From: an uncultured bacterium
GTDB taxonomy: Bacteria; Bacillota; Clostridia; Lachnospirales; Lachnospiraceae
Direction: 5' to 3'
Assembly (NCBI GenBank): GCA_945949875.1
Contig: CAMFGH010000007.1
Location: 1-49,035, forward strand
DNA length: 49,035 nt
The notes beneath the pieces are model-generated. The model was not told where the DNA came from and searched no databases. It saw only the letters and a program-made list of their open reading frames with translations. The translations under genes and the position numbers were made by a program. Of this stretch, positions 36,563 to 45,158 are shown in pieces (positions within the stretch are counted from its first letter, which is position 1; each line of letters starts with the position of its first letter).

Positions 36563-36593
36563 TTAACACTTTTTCCGGTCAGCCCTGTATAAT
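36563..36593 (+). promoter_or_regulatory. Possible promoter of the MetQ-like gene
   Basis: TTAACA (36563-36568) and TATAAT (36588-36593) are 19 bp apart, 87 bp before the start codon. The long spacer may reflect activator dependence. Confidence 0.45.
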
Positions 36594-36679
36594 AGCAAAC
36601 ATAGAAAAAAGAAAGGCCCCGATAAAAACGGAAAATAAAAAGCATCCGGGAAAGAAAAACGGGCGAGGAGGAAAAAGTT

Positions 36680-37498
36680 ATGAAAAAAAGATTATTAGCA
36701 AGTGTACTTGCAGGAGTATTAGCACTGGGAGTGCTGACAGGCTGCGGAAGCAGTTCAAAAGAGGATAAAGTGATCACCGTTGCAGCATCCCCTACACCTC
36801 ATGCAGAGATTCTGGAAGCTGCAAAAGACATTCTGGCAAAAGATGGCTGGACACTGGAAATCAAAGAGTTTGAAGATTATGTTATTCCAAACGAAGTAGT
36901 AGAAAGTGGCGAAATAGATGCCAACTACTTCCAGCATGTTCCATACTTGGATAGCTTTAATGAAGAGAAAGGTACACACCTGGTAAGCGTTGGAAAAATT
37001 CATTATGAGCCATTTGGTATTTATCCCGGAACAAAGAGCAGCCTGGATGAACTGACAGAAGGTGATGTAATTGCTATTCCAAATGATACAACAAATGAAG
37101 CAAGAGCCCTTCTTCTGTTACAGGATAATGGTTTGTTAACCTTGAAAGATGGTGTCGGGCTGGAAGCAACAGTAAATGATATCGTGGACAATCCAAAAGG
37201 AATTCAGTTCCAGGAACTGGAGGCAGCGCAGGTATCCAGAGTTGTAGGTGAAGTTGCATTCGTGGTATTAAATGGTAACTATGCTTTGGAAGCAGGGTAC
37301 AGTGTTGGAAAAGACTCTATTGCGTATGAAAAATCCGATTCTGAAGCAGCAAAAACCTATGTAAATATCGTTGCTGTGAAAGAAGGAAATGAAAATAACG
37401 AAGGTATAAAAGCACTGGTGGATGTACTGAAATCAGATGAAATCAAAAAATTTATCAATGATACATATGATGGAGCTGTAGTTCCTTTTGAAGAATAA
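36680..37498 (+). CDS. metQ: MetQ/NlpA-family substrate-binding lipoprotein
   Basis: The 272-residue lipoprotein has lipobox LTGC (Cys22) and the NlpA/MetQ fold: VAASPTPHAEILEAAK, the DYVIPNEVVESGEIDANYFQHVPYL region, and GKIHYEPFGIYPG. MetQ binds methionine for the MetNI importer. No ATPase or permease gene is adjacent; the next element is the second palindrome and then feoB on the other strand. It may serve a transporter encoded elsewhere. Ligand is inferred from family only. Confidence 0.87.
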   Translation: MKKRLLASVLAGVLALGVLTGCGSSSKEDKVITVAASPTPHAEILEAAKDILAKDGWTLEIKEFEDYVIPNEVVESGEIDANYFQHVPYLDSFNEEKGTHLVSVGKIHYEPFGIYPGTKSSLDELTEGDVIAIPNDTTNEARALLLLQDNGLLTLKDGVGLEATVNDIVDNPKGIQFQELEAAQVSRVVGEVAFVVLNGNYALEAGYSVGKDSIAYEKSDSEAAKTYVNIVAVKEGNENNEGIKALVDVLKSDEIKKFINDTYDGAVVPFEE

Positions 37499-37519
37499 GA
37501 TAGATGATAAAGTATGTAT

Positions 37520-37736
37520 GGCATCTGAGAGTGTGTAATTTATACAGACTCTGAGGGAAAAATCCTAAGAATGCCCACCATAGAAAATAAAGTGATGATT
37601 AGAAATGACATTTCAAAACGCGGCTAAAGCCTTGAACGGGTTGAAATGTCATTTCTTTCTTTATTTTCTATGGCGGGCATTCTTTATACGGATTTTGCCA
37701 ACAGAGTCTGATATAAACTACACACTCTCAGATGCC
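37520..37736. repeat. Long palindrome (copy 2), 217 bp
   Basis: The two arms pair along nearly their full length. Examples are 37568-37592 with 37659-37683 (25 bp, one mismatch), 37545-37553 with 37702-37710 (perfect), and 37601-37616 with 37641-37656 (16 bp perfect). The tip is a ggctaaagcc hairpin at 37622-37631. The outer ends read ggcatctgagagtgtgta and its complement. It lies between the convergent metQ-like and feoB genes, where it could also terminate both. It is homologous to the core of the palindrome at 6255-6768. Confidence 0.95.
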
Positions 37737-37779
37737 AGAGAAACTATATCAAAAAAAGAAGCGCAGTGTAAAGGAAAGA

Positions 37780-40140
37780 TCATATAAAAGGTGTAGCAAT
37801 TAATTTGAATAGAAAGGCTACAATCCAGGCTATGACGCACTGCCATACCACAAGTGCCAAAGCCCAGCGGAGGCCAAGCTCACGTTTTACAGAAGCAATG
37901 GCTGCAACGCAAGGGGTGTACAGCAAGCTGAAAATCAAAAGAGTACCTGCGGTAAGGGGAGTCATAACTGCTGTAATACCGCCGGAGGCTCCGAATAAAA
38001 CTTCCAAAACAGAAACAACACTTTCTTTTGCCATAAAGCCGCTGATCAGGGAGGTGCAGATACGCCAGTCGCCCAGCCCCAGCGGACTGAATAATGGTGC
38101 CAGGATTCCGGAAATATATGCCATGATACTGGTGGAGGAATCCTCAACCAGATTGAAAAACGGATCAAAGCTTTGCAGGAACCATACCACGATGGTGGCG
38201 ATCAGGATGACAGAAAAAGCCTTCTGCAAAAAGTCTTTCGCTTTTTCCCACATCAGCTGGCAGGTGCTCCGCATACTTGGAAGCCGGTAATTGGGAAGTT
38301 CCATAACAAAGGGAACTGCCTCACCGCGGAATAAAACGCCTTTATATAAAAAGGCAATCAAAATACCCAGCAGAATACCGGTTAAATAAATACCGGTCAT
38401 AACAATGCCCCCATGTTTCGGGAAAAAGGCATTGATAAAAAAGGCATAAATCGGAAGCTTGGCAGTACAACTCATAAAAGGAGTCAGTAGGATGGTCATT
38501 TTTCTATCCCGTTCGCTGGGAAGTGTACGGGTAGCCATAACAGCGGGAACCGTACAACCAAAACCGATCAGCATAGGAACGATGCTTCGGCCGGAAAGCC
38601 CGATCTTTCGCAAAAGCTTATCCATAAAAAATGCTACGCGGGCAATGTAACCACTGTCTTCCAGTAAGGAAAGAAAGAAAAACATGGTTACAACAATAGG
38701 AAGGAAACTCAATACGCCACCGACCCCTTCAAAAATCCCATTGATGATCAGGTCATGAAGGACTCCGGTTACGTTTCCTGCTGTTAAAGCCTGATCGGTT
38801 AAAGCAGTAAGAACTTCAATACCTGTTTCCATCAGTCCCTGAAGCCATGCTCCGATGACATTAAAGGTCAGATAAAAGACAGCTGCCATAATCGCAACAA
38901 AAATCGGGATGGCAGTATATTTTCCGGTCAGGATTTTATCGATCTTTTGACTGCGGGCATGTTCTTTGCTTTCACGGGGCTTTTTAACACACTCTTCACT
39001 CACTTTTTCTATAAATGCGAACCGCATATCGGCGATGGCAGCACTACGGTCAAGACCACGCTCTTTTTCCATCTGCAAAGTAATATGTTCCAGCATTTCC
39101 AATTCATTTTGATCCAGCTTCAGTTGCTTTATGATGTCATGATCTCCTTCGATTGCTTTGCTGGCAGCAAACAGTATGGGAAGACCGGCCTTTTCTGCAT
39201 GATCTTCAATCAGGTTGGAAACCGCATGGAGACAACGGTGTACCGCACCGCCATGGTCGTCTTTGGAACAAAAGTCCTGTTTTAATGGTTTCTCCTGATA
39301 ATGAGCAATATGTAACGCGTGGTCAATTAATTCATCTACGCCTTGGTTTTTGGCTGCGGAAATGGAAACAACCGGAACCTCCAGCATATCTTCCATTGCA
39401 TTGATATCCACAGAACCGCCATTTCCGGTCAGTTCATCCATCATATTCAGCGCAACTACCATAGGGCGATCCATTTCCAAAAGCTGCATGGTCAGATACA
39501 GGTTTCGCTCAATGTTGGTGGCATCTACGATATTAATGATAGCGTTGGGCTTCTCATTTAATACAAAATTACGGGAAACCAGTTCTTCACTGGAATAAGG
39601 GGACATGGAATAAATACCCGGCAGATCCGTAATACAGGTATTGGAATGTCCTAAAATAGCGCCATCTTTACGATCTACAGTCACGCCTGGGAAATTTCCC
39701 ACATGCTGATTGGCACCGGTCAGGCGGTTAAAAAGAGTAGTCTTTCCACAATTCTGGTTACCCACCAGAGCAAAGGTCAAAGGATGTTCGTCCGGAAGAG
39801 GATCTCCGCTTCCTTTTTCATGATGTATACCGGACTCACCCAAGGCAGGATGATGAGTTTTCTTGTGGCGATCCTTTTGTGGAACGGATTTTTGTGAAAC
39901 GGATTCTGCTGTTTTTTCAATTTTATGTACGGTGATTTTTTCTGCATCATCCAGACGCAGTGTCAATTCATAACCATGAATCTGGAGCTCCATCGGGTCA
40001 CCCATCGGAGCAAATTTAATCACCGTTGCTTCTGCTCCCGGAATGACTCCCATATCTAAAAAGTGTTGGCGTAAGGCTCCTTCGCCACCCACGCTTTCGA
40101 TACAGGCGCTTTCTCCAATTTTTAAATCTTTTAGTGTCAT
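37780..40140 (-). CDS. feoB: Ferrous iron transporter, FeoA-FeoB fusion
   Basis: The 786-residue protein imports Fe2+. Residues 1-71 are a FeoA SH3-like domain (MTLKDLKIGE start). A 48-residue linker rich in His/Lys (KDRHKKTHHP, GIHHEK) leads to the GTPase: GNQNCGKTT (G1), DLPGIYS (G3) and NMMD (G4). The membrane core follows, with the conserved Cys of GFGCTVPAVMATRTLPSERD. Longer in-frame extensions upstream exist, but ggaggagaaaa directly precedes the ATG at 40140-40138. It is the only complete minus-strand gene here. Confidence 0.94.
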   Translation of the reverse strand: MTLKDLKIGESACIESVGGEGALRQHFLDMGVIPGAEATVIKFAPMGDPMELQIHGYELTLRLDDAEKITVHKIEKTAESVSQKSVPQKDRHKKTHHPALGESGIHHEKGSGDPLPDEHPLTFALVGNQNCGKTTLFNRLTGANQHVGNFPGVTVDRKDGAILGHSNTCITDLPGIYSMSPYSSEELVSRNFVLNEKPNAIINIVDATNIERNLYLTMQLLEMDRPMVVALNMMDELTGNGGSVDINAMEDMLEVPVVSISAAKNQGVDELIDHALHIAHYQEKPLKQDFCSKDDHGGAVHRCLHAVSNLIEDHAEKAGLPILFAASKAIEGDHDIIKQLKLDQNELEMLEHITLQMEKERGLDRSAAIADMRFAFIEKVSEECVKKPRESKEHARSQKIDKILTGKYTAIPIFVAIMAAVFYLTFNVIGAWLQGLMETGIEVLTALTDQALTAGNVTGVLHDLIINGIFEGVGGVLSFLPIVVTMFFFLSLLEDSGYIARVAFFMDKLLRKIGLSGRSIVPMLIGFGCTVPAVMATRTLPSERDRKMTILLTPFMSCTAKLPIYAFFINAFFPKHGGIVMTGIYLTGILLGILIAFLYKGVLFRGEAVPFVMELPNYRLPSMRSTCQLMWEKAKDFLQKAFSVILIATIVVWFLQSFDPFFNLVEDSSTSIMAYISGILAPLFSPLGLGDWRICTSLISGFMAKESVVSVLEVLFGASGGITAVMTPLTAGTLLIFSLLYTPCVAAIASVKRELGLRWALALVVWQCVIAWIVAFLFKLIATPFI

Positions 40141-40231
40141 TTTTCTCCTCCAAAATGTGTTTTTATGCAGGAATCCTTGTAGGTCATCGCTGAAATAAGA
40201 GCTAAAATGATCACAATTATTTGCTAAAGAC

Positions 40232-40260
40232 AGAGTAGAATACCAAGCAAAAGATGTCAA
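40232..40260 (-). promoter_or_regulatory. Possible feoB promoter
   Basis: On the minus strand TTGACA (40260-40255) is followed after 17 bp by TACTCT (40237-40232), 92 bp before the feoB ATG. I could not identify a clear iron-repressor operator. Confidence 0.4.
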
Positions 40261-40276
40261 TAAAAATCATAATGTT

Positions 40277-40305
40277 TTGACCTGGATTTTTGCGTATGTT
40301 AGTAT
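40277..40305 (+). promoter_or_regulatory. Possible promoter of the first SH3 lipoprotein gene
   Basis: TTGACC (40277-40282) and TAGTAT (40300-40305) are 17 bp apart, 65 bp before ATG 40371 and divergent from the feoB promoter. Confidence 0.45.
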
Positions 40306-40370
40306 CTAATCAGTGGAGTTACCATAAATTGGAAACAGCAGAAAAATGCGAACAACAGGAGATAAACTCG

Positions 40371-41294
40371 ATGAAAAAACAATTAATTGGATTCTTACTC
40401 AGTGCTATGCTTCTTTCTATGTGTGTCGGTTGTGGCGCAGAAACTACAACTACGGAACAAACGGAAGCAGTCGAAGCAATGACAACCGAGAAAAGTACAT
40501 CAGAACAGGCAGAGGAAGCAATGGAGGCATCAGAGGAAACGAAAGAGCAGGCACCTGAAGCGATAGAAGAACCGAGTGAAGAGGTTGCGACTGAGACGGA
40601 AAAGGCAGAAGTGACACCTGAGACAACCACAGAACCAGTGGCAACCACAGAACCAGAGGAAACAGCAAACTCAGAGCAGGTGGAAATACCAGCATTCCCA
40701 GCAACGGAACCAACTTCACCATATACCTATACTGATATGTCCGCTACAATGTACGCACAGCAGACAGTAAATGTAAGAGACTTGCCAGACACGAAAGGTA
40801 ACAAGCTCGGAGGGCTTTCTACTAATGATGAAATAACTGTTACAGGGCAATGCAATGAGACTGGGTGGTACCGGTTTGAATATAATGGAAGCATTGCTTA
40901 TGTCAGTGATAAATATGTGGGTGAAAATAAGGTAGAGGTGCAACAGGATACTGTTAATAATGGAGGACAAGCAAGCGCGGGGGCTTCAACAGGTGCGAAG
41001 CATTGGTACGACGGATATGAAATGAACATATGGTATGATATGGGATTATATATGTATAAGTTTGTACCTGAGTCAGAGGATTTACAATACTATGTAATAG
41101 CGCAAGAAGCTCAAAAAGTATTGGCAGAGAGATATCCTGAACGAGCAGCAATTATGGGTGGATCGAATCCATCACCTGTGCCAGAGGGTACAGTATGTGT
41201 AGTTGTTTCTTCTTTACAAAAAAGCCCAAGTCAATTTTCTGGTCCGGAAGAAGGTGAAATAGTATGGGGGGAAATACCCTATATTTGGAAGTAG
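40371..41294 (+). CDS. SH3-domain lipoprotein 1 of the array (signal class I, C-module A)
   Basis: The 307-residue protein starts with a signal peptide and lipobox CVGC (Cys21). A Thr/Glu/Ala/Pro linker spans about 22-118, and one bacterial SH3 (SH3b) domain about 120-186 (YTYTDMSATMYAQQTVNVRD, GWYRFEYNG, AYVSDKYV). The C-terminal module (about 205-307) has IWYDMGLYMYKF, LAERYPER and ends IPYIWK. SH3b domains bind peptidoglycan peptides; the linker would span the wall. ATG 40371 follows acaggagataaa; an earlier TTG at 40290 lacks a site. Function unknown. Confidence 0.85.
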   Translation: MKKQLIGFLLSAMLLSMCVGCGAETTTTEQTEAVEAMTTEKSTSEQAEEAMEASEETKEQAPEAIEEPSEEVATETEKAEVTPETTTEPVATTEPEETANSEQVEIPAFPATEPTSPYTYTDMSATMYAQQTVNVRDLPDTKGNKLGGLSTNDEITVTGQCNETGWYRFEYNGSIAYVSDKYVGENKVEVQQDTVNNGGQASAGASTGAKHWYDGYEMNIWYDMGLYMYKFVPESEDLQYYVIAQEAQKVLAERYPERAAIMGGSNPSPVPEGTVCVVVSSLQKSPSQFSGPEEGEIVWGEIPYIWK

Positions 41295-41329
41295 ATTGTA
41301 AGTATAATACATTTTGAAAGAGTAATTTG

Positions 41330-41398
41330 ATGAAAAAGAAGTTATTTGAGTTCATACTCAGTGCAATAATATTATCTATGTGTGTTGGATATCTGTAG
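41330..41398 (+). pseudogene. Truncated SH3-lipoprotein gene (signal peptide only)
   Basis: From ATG 41330, 22 codons encode MKKKLFEFILSAIILSMCVG followed by Tyr-Leu and a TAG at 41396-41398. This closely matches the signal peptide of the neighbouring lipoprotein, MKKQLIGFLLSAMLLSMCVG, up to the lipobox Gly, after which the lipobox Cys, linker and SH3 domain are missing. It is the 5' stump of another array member, cut exactly where the accessory cassette begins. Confidence 0.75.
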
Positions 41399-41568
41399 AA
41401 ACTATCGTTGAGAAGGATTGTTCTTTGACGAGATTCTGGATCAATCGGCACACTTATAATCGTATGCAGTGGGCAGGTGGAACTGGAGACTATATTGGAG
41501 AAAGTACGAAGTTGGAAATTGAGTATTCGTTAGCACATGGGAAAAAAATAGAATACCTTGAAAAATGA
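41399..41568 (+). pseudogene. C-terminal remnant, nucleoside deoxyribosyltransferase-like
   Basis: In the frame ending with TGA at 41566-41568, codons from about 41488 encode DYIGESTKLEIEYSLAHGKK followed by IEYLEK. It resembles the C-terminal end of small deoxyribosyltransferase/DUF4406-like proteins (pattern GYIGESTxxEIEYAxxHGKxxxYLE). The rest of the domain is absent or too degenerate to recognise. Confidence 0.45.
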
Positions 41569-41582
41569 TAGGGGGAAAAGAG

Positions 41583-42320
41583 ATGGCAGAAACTAAGTCT
41601 GGTTACATATATGTATTGACCAATGAGAGTTTTCATCGTGAAAACTGGATCAAAATTGGTTATGCTGAGGATGTCGAAAAGAGAGTGAAGGAACTTTCTG
41701 GCACAGCAGTTCCGCTTCCTTATGAAGTTTACTGTACATACGAGATACCAAGGATAAGCGGAGTGAAAGATCCTGATAAATTAGTGCATGATTTGATTCA
41801 GACTCTTAATCCTAATTTGCGAATATCGCAGAACAGAGAGTTCTTTGAATTATATCCATGGGATGCTTATAACATGCTCTTTGCCATTGCACAGATGCAT
41901 GAGAGGTTGGACAAATTACATCGCAATGAAGAAAACCAGTCTGGAGTAAATGACCAGAATGATTCAGAATATTCAGTTGAGGCGTTGTTTCCTATGGGAG
42001 CATCAACTTATCCATTATATGTGAAAATCAGAGAATTAGTTTTATCTATTGATAATATGTTAGTGGAATCTCCAAGACTTAATTATCTGTCTTACAAGAT
42101 GGGGAAAACCAATGTAGTTGCGCTATGGCCTAAAGACGGTTGGATTGAAGTTGTGCTAGGAGCTAAGCTTGGAACACTTAATGATGAAAATGGCTTGATT
42201 TATGACATATCGAACCGGAAGTGGACGGCAGCGCAATATGCATTTAAGTTCTATGAAGATACCGATATGGATACGGTAAAGGATTTATTGTTGCAAACAT
42301 ATCAACTGAAAAAGAAGTAA
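41583..42320 (+). CDS. GIY-YIG (T5orf172) domain protein with C-terminal DUF5655-like domain
   Basis: The 245-residue protein starts with SGYIYVLTNESFHRENWIKI and GYAEDVEKRVKELSG, the GIY...YIG-like halves of the T5orf172/MUG113 nuclease subfamily (about 5-105). The C-terminal part (about 125-245) has VYDLLSYKMGKTNVVAL-like sequence (here LNYLSYKMGKTNVVALWPKDG) and ends in a region resembling DUF5655, which is often found in phage and defence loci. ATG 41583 follows aggggg at 7 nt; an earlier ATG at 41565 has no site. Function unknown; a DNA-processing role is inferred. Confidence 0.72.
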   Translation: MAETKSGYIYVLTNESFHRENWIKIGYAEDVEKRVKELSGTAVPLPYEVYCTYEIPRISGVKDPDKLVHDLIQTLNPNLRISQNREFFELYPWDAYNMLFAIAQMHERLDKLHRNEENQSGVNDQNDSEYSVEALFPMGASTYPLYVKIRELVLSIDNMLVESPRLNYLSYKMGKTNVVALWPKDGWIEVVLGAKLGTLNDENGLIYDISNRKWTAAQYAFKFYEDTDMDTVKDLLLQTYQLKKK

Positions 42321-42465
42321 TTTCTAAATCGGAGGCGACAAAAATAAGCAGACGAGAAAAGAGTGGAATTAATCAGGCATTAAATGATTTCCTGCAGAAG
42401 ATGCACTTTTTCCAATAGAGAAAGGCAAAAAGCTGGTTCATTGAGTATAGAAAGGCGGTAATATT
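42321..42465 (+). other. Spacer with a possible short coding remnant
   Basis: A short open stretch encodes a basic peptide beginning ISRREKSGINQALNDF and stops at a TAG near 42418. It is too short to assign and may be another gene remnant within the cassette. Confidence 0.25.
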
Positions 42466-43305
42466 ATGTATGAGAAGCTTACTTCAATACTTGAAGATAA
42501 TTCAGAGTTTGTAAAAAGATTTGAGCATGAATTGTTTACCTTTACGGAAACGAATCCTGGATATGGATGGAATAGATATGGTGAAATTCTAAAAAGTCAC
42601 GGTATTAATTGGGATTCTGAATCAATGAAAATGGCTGATGTGTCAAAGCTGTCCGGAAGAACTGTGATTGCATTGCTTATGGGTGCAGTACGAGCAGAAA
42701 GAATTTTTGAAGGTACGTTTAAGGAATTTTTAGAGGATGGAGATATAGAAAAGTGGCTTACCAGGCTTAAAGAGATTGATGAAAAGGGAGATATTGTGGA
42801 GCAACTCATTTTTGCTGAAAAAGGAGATATAACGGAGCTGTTTGTTGACGCAATTGTAAATGCAGCTAACAAGATCTTGTTAGGTGGAGGCGGAGTGGAT
42901 GGAGCGATTCATAGAGCCGCAGGGCCGGAGCTTTTGGCAGAATGCAGAACACTCCATGGCTGCCAAACCGGGGAAGCAAAAATAACAAAGGGATACAATC
43001 TTTCCGCAAATTATGTGATACATACGGTTGGACCGATATACAGTGGAAGTGATAAGGATGCCACGGACCTTCATAACTGTTACTGGAATTCTTTGGAGCT
43101 TGCAAAGGAGAACAATCTTCACAGTATAGCATTCCCAGCCATATCAACCGGGGCATATGGATATCCGTTGCAGGCTGCAACCAAGATCGCAATAACGGCA
43201 GTGAGAAAGTGGTTGGAGGAACATTCAGATTACGACATTCAAGTGATCTTTTCGTGCTTCGATGAAAAGACATATACTTGCTATAGAAGACTGTTAGAGC
43301 AGTGA
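42466..43305 (+). CDS. DUF6508-macrodomain fusion protein
   Basis: The 279-residue protein has an N-terminal DUF6508-like domain (about 1-105: NPGYGWNRYGEILKSHGI, ADVSKLSGRTVIALLMGAVR, FLEDGDIEKWLTRLKEID). A complete macrodomain (about 110-279) follows, with VDAIVNAANKILLGGGGVDG, AIHRAAGPELLAEC, GEAKITKGYNLSANYVIHTV, and AFPAISTGAYGYP. It has the residues of active ADP-ribose hydrolases (NAAN, GGGGVDGAIH). It would reverse ADP-ribosylation or bind ADP-ribose. It starts with aaaggcgg upstream. The next lipoprotein gene lies 35 bp downstream. Confidence 0.85.
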   Translation: MYEKLTSILEDNSEFVKRFEHELFTFTETNPGYGWNRYGEILKSHGINWDSESMKMADVSKLSGRTVIALLMGAVRAERIFEGTFKEFLEDGDIEKWLTRLKEIDEKGDIVEQLIFAEKGDITELFVDAIVNAANKILLGGGGVDGAIHRAAGPELLAECRTLHGCQTGEAKITKGYNLSANYVIHTVGPIYSGSDKDATDLHNCYWNSLELAKENNLHSIAFPAISTGAYGYPLQAATKIAITAVRKWLEEHSDYDIQVIFSCFDEKTYTCYRRLLEQ

Positions 43306-43340
43306 TAAAATATATCAATAAACAAGATAGGAATCCACAT

Positions 43341-44144
43341 ATGAAAATGAGAATAATTATACCCATGACTACCCTTTTACTAGCAATTTCTGTTTGTGTC
43401 GGTTGTGGCGCAGAAAATACGGCCACAGAAAAGACTGAAATAACAACCGAAGTAAAAACAGAAGAAAAAACATCAGATTCAGCGGAAGAGGTAACATCAG
43501 AGGAAAATACAGTACAGAAAACGGAAACCAGTACCGAACCAAGTGAAGAAGTTACAACAGAAGCTACTGAACAAGTGGAAACAACGGAACTGGAGAAGGC
43601 GGAAACATCAACATCAGAACCTCAAGCAGAATACACATATACGGACATATCTGGTACAATGTACGCAAAGCAGACAGTAAATGTTCGTGATTTGCCAGAT
43701 ACTAAGGGGAACAAAGTCGGCAGCCTTTCTACCAACGATGAAATAGCAATCTCTGGTCAGTGTAACGAAACAGGCTGGTATCGGTTTGAGTATAATGGCG
43801 GTGTCGCATATGTCAGTGATAAATATATTGACAAAAATAAAGTAGAGATGCAACAGCAAGCGTCTACCGATAATAGTGGTTCAAGCAGTGCAGCAAGTAA
43901 TAGTTGTCCTTATACGTTATGGCAGCCCGTAGACAATGGTGATTCTATCACTTGGTATGTAACGCAACCTGATCCGAATTGGGAAGGTGAACACAGGGCT
44001 ACACAAGCTTGGATGTTCAGAACTATTGAATCCAGATGTTCTCAAGGTTATTGGAGTGAGCAGACAGAATGGACTTTTATGGGAACTTATGCCGAAGGAA
44101 ACGTATATCGTCAGACAATAGGAATAATTGAATATAATTGGTAA
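43341..44144 (+). CDS. SH3-domain lipoprotein 2 (signal class II, C-module B)
   Basis: The 267-residue protein has signal peptide MKMRIIIPMTTLLLAISV with lipobox CVGC (Cys22), a Thr/Glu/Ser linker (about 23-105), and an SH3b domain (about 107-172: YTYTDISGTMYAKQTVNVRD). The C-terminal module begins CPYTLWQPVDNGDSITWYV and includes GNVYRQTIGIIEYNW. That module is shared in pattern with lipoprotein 3. ATG 43341 follows ataggaatccacat; an earlier GTG overlaps the macrodomain gene. Confidence 0.85.
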   Translation: MKMRIIIPMTTLLLAISVCVGCGAENTATEKTEITTEVKTEEKTSDSAEEVTSEENTVQKTETSTEPSEEVTTEATEQVETTELEKAETSTSEPQAEYTYTDISGTMYAKQTVNVRDLPDTKGNKVGSLSTNDEIAISGQCNETGWYRFEYNGGVAYVSDKYIDKNKVEMQQQASTDNSGSSSAASNSCPYTLWQPVDNGDSITWYVTQPDPNWEGEHRATQAWMFRTIESRCSQGYWSEQTEWTFMGTYAEGNVYRQTIGIIEYNW

Positions 44145-44237
44145 TGGAGATAAACATTATTTCTAATTATTTCCCAAATCATTCATAAGTAACTTTAAAA
44201 AATTGCAGAAAAATGTGAATAACAGGAGATAAACACA

Positions 44238-45113
44238 ATGAAAAAACGAATTATAGGACTTTTACTCGGTGTAATGCTTGTTTTTGGTTGTGTCGGTTGT
44301 GGTGCAGAAAGTAAAACTACAGAGCCAACCGAAACAGCCACCGCAACTACTATAGAGGAAAGCACAACAGAGCAGATAGAAGAAGCAACTGCAACACCAG
44401 AAAAAACAGCAGAACCAACACCAGATGTAAAAGAAGAACCAAGCGAAGAAACGACAGCCGAGACCGAATCAGAAGCAACAGAACCGGCGGAAAAAGTAGA
44501 GCCAGAACCTATGGAAGAACCAACACCAGAACCGCAGGCAATATATACATATACTGATATGTCCGCTACAATGTACGTACAACAGACAGTTAATGTTCGT
44601 GATTTGCCAGATACAAGAGGAAACAAACTCGGTTCATTATCTACAAATGATGAAATTAAAATCTCTGGGCAATGCATTGAAACTGGTTGGTATCGGTTTG
44701 AGTATAATGGAAGTGTGGCATTTGTAAGTAACAAGCATGTAAGCGAGAATAAAGTTGAAACACAGCAAGCACCTGCTGATAATAGTAGTAGTGGGCAAGA
44801 AAGTGCTCCTAGCGAATGCCCTTACCCAATGTATCAAGTAATTGATGACGGTGGCGACAGCGTTTACTATTATTGTACGGAAAATGACATGAATTGGACA
44901 ATTTATGACCAATGTGCTGAAATTATTGCAAACAGACATGGACATTCATTATATCAAAACGGTGGCGATTGTGGAAAAGGTGGGGGACTAGGTCCTGTTA
45001 AAACCAATTACACATACAATGGACAAACCGTATATAGACAACGTCCTTGTGCATTCATTAGTCCACCTGGTGCTGGCCCGGCGGGAGCAACCGAAATTTT
45101 TCAATGTCCCTAA
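44238..45113 (+). CDS. SH3-domain lipoprotein 3 (signal class I, C-module B)
   Basis: The 291-residue protein has signal MKKRIIGLLLGVMLVFGC with lipobox CVGC (Cys21), linker about 22-98 and SH3b about 100-166. The C-module begins CPYPMYQVIDDGGDSVYYYC and continues with a Gly/Cys-rich stretch (GGDCGKGGGLGP) and YNGQTVYRQRPCAFISPPG. Four Cys in this module suggest disulfides. The DNA from 44427 to 44695 matches 48234-48502 in lipoprotein 7 with one difference. aacaggagataaa precedes the ATG. Confidence 0.85.
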   Translation: MKKRIIGLLLGVMLVFGCVGCGAESKTTEPTETATATTIEESTTEQIEEATATPEKTAEPTPDVKEEPSEETTAETESEATEPAEKVEPEPMEEPTPEPQAIYTYTDMSATMYVQQTVNVRDLPDTRGNKLGSLSTNDEIKISGQCIETGWYRFEYNGSVAFVSNKHVSENKVETQQAPADNSSSGQESAPSECPYPMYQVIDDGGDSVYYYCTENDMNWTIYDQCAEIIANRHGHSLYQNGGDCGKGGGLGPVKTNYTYNGQTVYRQRPCAFISPPGAGPAGATEIFQCP

Positions 45114-45158
45114 TTGAACTAATAAACGACCAAATACTCTAAACAGTAGGAGAATACC

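Noticed and set aside
37520-37736. Insertion sequence end or typical IS element
   Set aside because: No transposase frame, no flanking direct repeats, and the arms meet at the centre rather than bounding a gene. A non-autonomous foldback element remains possible and is covered in the findings.
41583-42320. Homing endonuclease inside an intron
   Set aside because: GIY-YIG proteins can be intron-encoded, but no split gene or group I core sequence surrounds this gene; the T5orf172 subtype with a C-terminal extra domain is usually free-standing.
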